Source: Bin87 sp034423115
Lineage (GTDB): Bacteria > Chloroflexota > Dehalococcoidia > Lucifugimonadales > UBA3495
NCBI GenBank assembly: GCA_034423115.1
Contig: DAOUJD010000057.1
Coordinates: 37,802-101,801, forward strand
Reading direction: 5' to 3'
Length of the DNA: 64,000 bases
Each line of letters opens with the position of its first letter. Within the stretch, counting starts at the first letter, position 1. Under the pieces are notes generated by a model. It was given only the letters and a program-made list of their open reading frames with translations, was not told the origin of the DNA and did no database searches. A program made the translations under genes and the position numbers. Below are positions 58,531 to 64,000 of the stretch, piece by piece.

Positions 58531-60879
58531 TTAGTTGCCGTTTTGGTTCCAGATGGCTTCGAGGACGGCGCCGGGGTTCATGGGTAGGTTTTCCATGCGG
58601 GCGCCGGTGGCGTTGGTGATGGCGTTGCCGATGGCGGCCATGGGGGGAACCAGGGACACCTCACCTACGCCACGGACTCCGAGAGGATGGCCGGGGTTGG
58701 GGACCTCGACGATGACCGTGTCGATCATGGGAAGGTCCAACGCGGTGGGCATGCGGTAGTCCAGGAAGGACGAGTTGAGCATTTGGCCATCGTTGTCGAA
58801 GAAATACTCCTCGTTGAGGGCCCAACCGATGCCCTGGACGGCTCCGCCCTGGATCTGGCCTTCCACGTAGCTGGGATGGATCGCCTTGCCGCAGTCCTGG
58901 ATGGCCGTGAAGCGGAGCACTTCCACCTTGCCAGTGTCGGGGTCGACCTCCACATCGGCGATGTTGATTGCGAAGGCGTTGCCGACTCCAGCAGGGTTGG
59001 CCGTGCCGCGACCGACGATGGGTCCGCCGGTGCCGTTGAGGCGGCGGGCGATCTGGTCGAAGGTCATGCGGAGGGCATCGTCGGACTTGTGGGCGAGGGT
59101 GCCATCGGCCTGGTATTCGACGTCCTCGACCGGGACGTCCCAGATGCGGGCGGCGCGCTCGATGAGTTGACGACGAACGTCCTCGCCGGCCTGGTAAACG
59201 GCGGTGCCCATCTTGAAGGTGACTCCGCTGCCGCCGGCGCCGCTGCTGTAGCCGATGCTGTCGGTATCGACGATGGAGGGCTTGATGCGCTCGGCGGGCA
59301 GGCCGAGGACTTCGGCGACGTGCATGGCCATGGCGGCGCGAGAGCCGCCGATGTCGGGGGAACCTTCGATGAGGCTGACGGTGCCGTCGGGCATGACGCT
59401 GGCGACGGCGCTGGCGGGACCGGTCCCATTGAACCACGCGCCAGCGGCGATGCCACGGCCGGTAAGGCGACCGGGCGCGGACGGCTCGGGCACCGGGGAT
59501 GCGAGATGGGGATGCTCCTGGGTTGCCTGCAGGATTTCGACCATGCCGATACGCCGGAAGGTGGGTCCGGGGATCTGGCGGCTGCCCTCTTTGGCGGCGT
59601 TCTGAAGGCGGAACTCGATGGGATCGACTTCCAGCTTTTCGCAAAGCTCGTCAATGGCCTGCTCGGCGGCGAAGGAAGCGGCCGGCGAGCCGGGTGCGCG
59701 GTAGGCCGCGGCTTTGGGGACGTTGGTCACCACGTCGTAACCCTCAACGAATCCGTTGGGAATGTCGTAGGGGGCGAACATGGTGCGGCAACCACTGGGC
59801 ACGGGAGAGCCGGGGAACGCACCGGCGTCGTATATCAAGGTGGCCTGAGCAGCGGTGAACCGGCCGTCGCGAGTACCGCCGACTTTGACCCTGATTTTAG
59901 AGCCGGACGTGGGACCAGTGCCTGTGAACACCTCGGTGCGGGTCATGGCGATCTTGACGGCGCGGCCGGTCTTGCGGGCGAGAGCGGCGACGACTGGCTC
60001 GAGGTAGCAGCCGCCCTGACCCTTACCGCCGAATCCGCCGCCGATCTCCATGGGGACGACGTTGAGTTGTCCGACCGAGATGCCGAGGATGCGGCTGGTG
60101 TGGTCGCGCAGGGCGAAGTGTCCCTGGCTGCTGGCCCAGACAGTGACGGTATCGTCGGTGTTCCAGCGGGCGGTGGCCGAATGGGGCTCGATGTAGCCCT
60201 GGTGGACCTGGCGGGTAGTGTATTCGCGTTCGACGATGGCGTCGGCTTCGGCGAAACCGGCATCGGGATCGCCCAGCGTGAAAGTGAAGTGGTTGGAAAC
60301 GTTGGAGGCGTCGGCGGGATCCTCATCGAGCCAGCCACCGGACCGCTGGCCGGGGTTAGCCAGAGTGGCAAGGCGCTCATGCACGGCGGGCGCGCCGGCG
60401 GCCATTGCCTCATCAGCGGTGAGCACCGGGGGCAAGACTTCCCAGTCCACATCGATGAGGGCCAAGGCTTCCTCGGCCAGGTGGGGCGAGTCGGCGGCGA
60501 TGGCGGCGACGGCATGGCCGCGATAGAGCGCTTTCTCGCGGGCCATGACATTGCGGCTGTAGAAGCCGTAGTTGACGGCGGCGCCCTCTTCCTGGTCCTT
60601 GATCTCCGCAGACACGTCCGGGAAATCGGCGGAGGTCACGACAGCATGGACGCCGGGAAGGGCGAGGGCACGGCTGGCGTCGATGCCACGGATGCGGGCG
60701 TGGGCGTGGGGGCTGCGGAGGATTTTGCCGTGGAGCATGCCGGGCAGGTGGATGTCGGCGGCATAACGGGCGCGGCCCATGACCTTGTCGGGGCCGTCGT
60801 GGCGTACGGGGCGAGTGCCGACGACGCGGTAGTTTTCTTCAGGGTCGGACAGGATGATATTGGGTTTGTAATCGAGCAT
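58531..60879 (-). CDS. Xanthine-dehydrogenase-family molybdopterin-binding (large) subunit
   Basis: A 782-residue large subunit of the xanthine oxidase/aldehyde oxidoreductase/CO dehydrogenase family, hydroxylating a substrate at the Mo-bis/mono-molybdopterin site. The N-terminal domain begins VVGTRPVRHDGPDKVMGRARYAADI; QGHFALRD, GGGFGGKGQGGCYLEP, AYRAPGSPAASFA and the catalytic glutamate in RGVGEVSLVPPM are present. The ATG at 60879 lies about 10 bases from GGGAG. The small iron-sulfur and FAD subunits that such enzymes need are not in the window on either side, so they may be encoded elsewhere. Substrate unknown. Confidence 0.92.
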   Translation of the reverse strand: MLDYKPNIILSDPEENYRVVGTRPVRHDGPDKVMGRARYAADIHLPGMLHGKILRSPHAHARIRGIDASRALALPGVHAVVTSADFPDVSAEIKDQEEGAAVNYGFYSRNVMAREKALYRGHAVAAIAADSPHLAEEALALIDVDWEVLPPVLTADEAMAAGAPAVHERLATLANPGQRSGGWLDEDPADASNVSNHFTFTLGDPDAGFAEADAIVEREYTTRQVHQGYIEPHSATARWNTDDTVTVWASSQGHFALRDHTSRILGISVGQLNVVPMEIGGGFGGKGQGGCYLEPVVAALARKTGRAVKIAMTRTEVFTGTGPTSGSKIRVKVGGTRDGRFTAAQATLIYDAGAFPGSPVPSGCRTMFAPYDIPNGFVEGYDVVTNVPKAAAYRAPGSPAASFAAEQAIDELCEKLEVDPIEFRLQNAAKEGSRQIPGPTFRRIGMVEILQATQEHPHLASPVPEPSAPGRLTGRGIAAGAWFNGTGPASAVASVMPDGTVSLIEGSPDIGGSRAAMAMHVAEVLGLPAERIKPSIVDTDSIGYSSGAGGSGVTFKMGTAVYQAGEDVRRQLIERAARIWDVPVEDVEYQADGTLAHKSDDALRMTFDQIARRLNGTGGPIVGRGTANPAGVGNAFAINIADVEVDPDTGKVEVLRFTAIQDCGKAIHPSYVEGQIQGGAVQGIGWALNEEYFFDNDGQMLNSSFLDYRMPTALDLPMIDTVIVEVPNPGHPLGVRGVGEVSLVPPMAAIGNAITNATGARMENLPMNPGAVLEAIWNQNGN

Positions 60880-61014
60880 GAGCGGCAATCTCCCGATTGG
60901 CGTGGCTGGCGTCAGAGATGGCGGTAATTTACCACAAACGCCACTGGGGCGACCTGAGGCCGCCCCACGGCTGCAACCGGCAACGGGCCGCGGCGCGTAG
61001 CCTTGCCAAGCGGT

Positions 61015-61611
61015 TTAGCGGTGACCGTGCCGCTCGCCGACTCCGCCGCGCTTACCCCAGCCGCGGTCGTCGCGACGGGTGGCCGCCTCGGGCAGGGAGT
61101 CGGGGCGGTCGGCGTGCCAAGACGCGATGGATTCCGCCTGATCCTGGGTCAGAGTGCCGGACGTTACCAAACGGGTCAACCTGGCGGTGAATTGGTCAGA
61201 TTGGGGCGATCGCGCCAGCGACTCGGTGGCCCAGTCTAGTCCTTCGGGCCGCTCGGAGAACCAGGTGTCAGCCTCGTCGGCCTGCTCCCGAGTCAGGGTG
61301 CCGCCAGCGACCAAGAGGCCAGTGTATGAGGCGAATCGCGCGTCGGTTTCCTCTGAACGGGCGGTGAGGAACGCGGATGCCAGGGTGGCCTGTTCGATTC
61401 CTAATATGTCCGCCACGCGGAGCAGCAACGCGTCGGAATTGCCTTTGCCTCCCCCGCCGTGGCGGGAACCATCATAGTACACGCTGCCCGCCAGGTCATC
61501 GCGCGCATCCGCGGCCAGCACTGCTCCGGACACGAGACCGATGGCGAGCAATGCGCCGATGACGGAGATGACGATCCAGCGTTTCCGGATGTTGCGAATT
61601 CGATTCAGCAT
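61015..61611 (-). CDS. Membrane-anchored protein with repeated LTxxQAxx units
   Basis: 198 residues. Residues 11-33 form one transmembrane segment or uncleaved signal (WIVISVIGALLAIGLVSGAVLAA). The exterior part contains a repeated unit: LLVAGGTLTREQADEADTWFSERP and LVTSGTLTQDQAESIASWHADRP; an earlier LLLRVADILGIEQATLASAFL segment is related. The C-terminal tail is rich in Arg/Gly/His. The pattern recalls short helical repeat proteins such as DUF2680-like secreted factors. It is downstream of the two-component pair on the same strand (91-base gap), perhaps its target or sensor partner. Confidence 0.6.
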   Translation of the reverse strand: MLNRIRNIRKRWIVISVIGALLAIGLVSGAVLAADARDDLAGSVYYDGSRHGGGGKGNSDALLLRVADILGIEQATLASAFLTARSEETDARFASYTGLLVAGGTLTREQADEADTWFSERPEGLDWATESLARSPQSDQFTARLTRLVTSGTLTQDQAESIASWHADRPDSLPEAATRRDDRGWGKRGGVGERHGHR

Positions 61612-61701
61612 GCTGCCTCCGTAGGGTGCCGCCGAGTATGAGTTTAGTGTGTCGGGCGGCTGCGTCAGGAGGCAAGATAGACGGGCGATGTTCAGAAATT
61701 A

Positions 61702-63120
61702 TCAAGGTTCGCGAGCGGGCAGGTCGAAGCCGAAACGGCTACCCTGGCCCTCCGTACTTTCGGCCCAGATGGTCCCGCCGTGCGCTTCGATGAGTTGGCG
61801 CGCGATGGTGAGGCCCAAACCGGAGCTGCCGGTGTCGCGGACGCGGGAGGGATCGACGCGGTAGAGACGGTCGAAAACGTGGGGGAGGGCATCGGGGGGG
61901 AAGCCGGGTCCGGTGTCGGCTACCGATACGCGCACGGCGTCGCCCAGGCTTACAGCGGACAGGGTGATGACTCCACCCGGGGGCGTGTGGGCAACGGCGT
62001 TGTCCATCAGGTTGGCCAGAACCTGCTCGATGCGGAGACGATCCAAGTTCATGGTGGGCAAGTCGTCTGCAACATTGACAGTGAGACTCACGGACGCCGC
62101 CTCGGCGCGGGGGCGGAATGAGTCGGCTGCGTTTTGTACAAGACTGGTTAATGAGACTGGTGCAGGATCGAGTCGCAGGTCGCGAGACTCTGATTCAGCC
62201 AGCAGTCGGAGGTCGTCCACGAGGCGTTTGAGATGGAGGGTCTGCCTATGGACGGTGTCCAGATTGTCTTCATCGGCGGGCAGGAGGCCATCCTGGATGG
62301 CTTCGATGTGCCCCTGGATGTTGGCTAGAGGGGTGCGCAGTTCGTGGGCGACGTCGGCCACCAAATTGCGACGCTGGCGTTCCGAATCTTCCAGAGCGTC
62401 TGCCATGTTGTTGAAAGCGTTGCCGAGTTCGGAAACTTCGTCATTGCCGCGAACTGATACGCGACTGGACAGGTCGCCCTCGCCGAGACGGCGGGCGGCC
62501 GTGGTCAGCCGTCCGATGGAGCCCAACAGGCGGCGGGAGAGGAGCATGACCAGGAGGATGCCGGCGGCGCCGGCGGCAAGGCCGACGATGGTCAGAGTGC
62601 GTTGGACGGCATCGGCGAAGTCGGTCAGAGAAGGTTCAATGTCTGCGACCTGACTCTCTGCGGAGCCCGGCGGCAAGGGGACGAAACGGCCTCTGCGCTC
62701 GGTGGCCGTGGCGACGGAGCCGACGGGCATTCCGTCTACCAATATCGGGGTGAAAAACTCCGGCGGGATAGGTCGGAAACGGTGTTCCCTGAAATGACCT
62801 CTACCGTGGTCATCGGATCGCCTGGTGTCGGCGACGACTCGACCGGCGGAATCGAGCACTAGGATGGCGCGCTCGTTATGGAAACCGATCCGATGGGAGA
62901 ACTCATCGACGCCAACCCAACCGCCGGAGGATCGATAATAGTCGGCGAGCGCAAGATGGATGCGGTTGAATCGGACGCGATCCTGCTCATCCTGGAGGTG
63001 ATCGACCTCGAGTTTTGCCGCGAATCCGGTGAACAGCGCGACGGCGGCCATGGACAGGATGAGGATGACCGCGAACCCGAGGGCCAACCGGGCGCGGAGG
63101 CCGAAACGCAGCCTAGGCAT
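61702..63120 (-). CDS. Two-component sensor histidine kinase (HAMP/HisKA/HATPase)
   Basis: A 472-residue inner-membrane kinase: TM1 about 11-33, an extracytoplasmic sensor loop of about 140 residues (34-175), TM2 about 176-195, HAMP about 196-250, HisKA with phospho-accepting His259 (VADVAHELRTPLANIQGH), and a HATPase_c domain with N (LMDNAVAHTPPGG), G1 (VADTGPGFPP) and G2 (GSSGLGLTIARQLIEAHGG) boxes. It resembles BaeS/PhoR-type kinases. The ATG at 63120 overlaps the response-regulator gene by 8 bases; a longer frame upstream has no homology. Signal unknown. Confidence 0.94.
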   Translation of the reverse strand: MPRLRFGLRARLALGFAVILILSMAAVALFTGFAAKLEVDHLQDEQDRVRFNRIHLALADYYRSSGGWVGVDEFSHRIGFHNERAILVLDSAGRVVADTRRSDDHGRGHFREHRFRPIPPEFFTPILVDGMPVGSVATATERRGRFVPLPPGSAESQVADIEPSLTDFADAVQRTLTIVGLAAGAAGILLVMLLSRRLLGSIGRLTTAARRLGEGDLSSRVSVRGNDEVSELGNAFNNMADALEDSERQRRNLVADVAHELRTPLANIQGHIEAIQDGLLPADEDNLDTVHRQTLHLKRLVDDLRLLAESESRDLRLDPAPVSLTSLVQNAADSFRPRAEAASVSLTVNVADDLPTMNLDRLRIEQVLANLMDNAVAHTPPGGVITLSAVSLGDAVRVSVADTGPGFPPDALPHVFDRLYRVDPSRVRDTGSSGLGLTIARQLIEAHGGTIWAESTEGQGSRFGFDLPAREP

Positions 63121-63802
63121 CACCGAAACGGTAACCGACGCCGTGGACGGTTTGGATGTACCGGGGTTTTCTGCTGTTGGGCTCCACCTTGCGGCGGAGG
63201 TTGGCAACGTGGACATCCACGGTGCGGTCGAAGCCGTCGAAATCGTAGCCGAAAACGCCGTCGATGATCTGGTCGCGGGAGAACGGACGACCGGGCGAGT
63301 CGGCCAGCAACGTCAACAAGCGGAATTCGGTTGGGGTCAACGATAGCGTACGTTCATCCACGGCGACCACGCGCTTTGCGAAGTCTATGGACATACCGTC
63401 ATATTCGATTGTGGGCGGCTGCGGGGCGCCCGTTTGCCGGACGGTGCGGCGCAAGACGGCACGGACACGGGCCGCCAACTCGCGCGGGCTGAAAGGTTTA
63501 GGAATGTAGTCGTCTGCTCCGAGATCGAATCCGGCGAGACGGTCGGCCTCGGATACGCGGGCAGTGACCATGATGATCGGGACGTCGGAGTGCTCGCGGA
63601 GGGCGCGGCAGATCTCCATGCCGTCCAAGCGCGGTAGCATCAGGTCAAGGATGATGAGGTCGGGTTTGGCCTCGCGGGCGGTTTGCAGGCCGGACAGGCC
63701 GTCGGAGGCGGTGAGCACCTGGTGTTCATCCTGCTCAAGGTACAAGCGTACAACGCGCGTGATTCCCGGATCATCTTCTATGACAAGGACGTTGCTGGAC
63801 AT
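63113..63802 (-). CDS. OmpR-family response regulator
   Basis: 229 residues: receiver domain with acidic pocket Asp10-Asp11, phospho-acceptor Asp53 (LDLMLPRLDG) and Lys102 (PKPFSPRELAARVRA), then a winged-helix DNA-binding domain (about 130-227, LSLTPTEFRLLTLLADSPGRPFSRDQI...VDVHVANLRRKVEP...QTVHGVGYRF). It is first in the operon, translationally coupled to the kinase by an 8-base overlap. The ATG at 63802 begins SSNVLVIEDD; its promoter lies in 63803-63948. Confidence 0.95.
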   Translation of the reverse strand: MSSNVLVIEDDPGITRVVRLYLEQDEHQVLTASDGLSGLQTAREAKPDLIILDLMLPRLDGMEICRALREHSDVPIIMVTARVSEADRLAGFDLGADDYIPKPFSPRELAARVRAVLRRTVRQTGAPQPPTIEYDGMSIDFAKRVVAVDERTLSLTPTEFRLLTLLADSPGRPFSRDQIIDGVFGYDFDGFDRTVDVHVANLRRKVEPNSRKPRYIQTVHGVGYRFGDA

Positions 63803-63948
63803 TGGGTTCGCTAAAGTTGGGCAGGCGCGGGTTGACTTGAGGGTAGCATACGGCGGGCGGCCGAAATCGGACCTCTGCGTTTGACGCCAGGGCAATCGCG
63901 TCTTAATGAGCAACAGCGCCGCCATTGGAATTGGCAGTAACGGACGGT

Positions 63949-64000
63949 GAATTTACAGGGATAAACAGGATGAACGGGATGGACAGGATATTTTGATTTG
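63949..64000. repeat. GGATAAAC/GGATGAAC-type dispersed repeat, copy 2 (runs off right edge)
   Basis: Tandem GGAT-headed near-heptamers (GGGATAAACAGGATGAACGGGATGGACAGGAT) followed by ATTTTGATTTG, closely resembling the block at 46501-46545. Confidence 0.7.

Noticed and set aside
58661..60927. Very long open frames (327 and 746 codons) opposite or in another frame of the molybdenum hydroxylase gene.
   Set aside because: They are GC-driven shadows: low-complexity Gly/Val/Asp or Arg/Pro/His composition, no motifs, while the true frame has all family motifs.

Overview
The window is GC-rich bacterial DNA packed with metabolic genes. No rRNA, tRNA, CRISPR array or intact mobile element was found. 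The gene mix suggests an aerobic or microaerobic, heterotrophic bacterium, probably Chloroflexota (Dehalococcoidia/SAR202-like): CaiB-type and family I CoA-transferases, enoyl-CoA hydratases, an orphan xanthine-dehydrogenase-type molybdenum subunit, a nickel superoxide dismutase, an F420-NADP reductase, a split cobalamin methionine synthase and a siroheme-branch haem operon. The taxonomy is an inference from gene content.

Layout. 1-2984 (minus): a Ppx/GppA-like phosphatase translationally coupled to a thymidylate kinase, followed by a second thymidylate-kinase-like gene cut by the window edge. 3109-3858: an SDR. 3942-7480 (minus): methionine synthase split into a catalytic protein and a separate reactivation protein. 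7617-13162: ADP-ribosylglycohydrolase, M1 aminopeptidase and a CBS-tailed cation/proton antiporter. 13256-15317: leuC-leuD. 15374-21039: two CaiB/BaiF CoA-transferases divergent from a TPP enzyme, then a TPR protein and a small alpha/beta-barrel protein. 21128-28576: an acyl-CoA gene set (two enoyl-CoA hydratase-like proteins, PHP protein, acyl-CoA ligase, ketopantoate-reductase-like protein) divergent from three family I CoA-transferase genes. 28686: sodN. 29215-40183 (minus): a long tetrapyrrole operon running regulator, AhbA-AhbB fusion, precorrin-2 dehydrogenase, hemA, hemC, cobA-hemD fusion, hemB, hicA-hicB, hemL, recQ. It encodes every step from glutamyl-tRNA to siroheme and probably to 12,18-didecarboxysiroheme, with no hemE.

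From 41133 to 46830 the sequence is accessory and decaying. It holds two IS630-type transposase remnants, one abutting a truncated hydantoinase gene, plus an orphan C-terminal fragment and short repeats, around an intact class IV aminotransferase and a GMC oxidoreductase. 46924-55713 holds small single-gene units: aquaporin, DUF429, PEP-mutase/isocitrate-lyase-like, VOC, Uma2, PIG-L/LmbE, VOC, npdG, a jelly-roll protein, a thioredoxin-fold protein and hypotheticals. 55951-58363 has a two-stop membrane pseudogene, a secreted GLUG-repeat protein and a broken small gene. 58531-63802 holds the molybdenum hydroxylase large subunit and an OmpR-type two-component system followed by a small membrane-anchored protein.

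Two genome-wide signals recur. One is a family of at least ten short palindromes with GGGGCG/CGCCCC arms, almost all at gene 3' ends. The other is an extended -10 promoter of the form TGNTATAMT ahead of several genes. Functions were assigned by reading motifs, without database searches.
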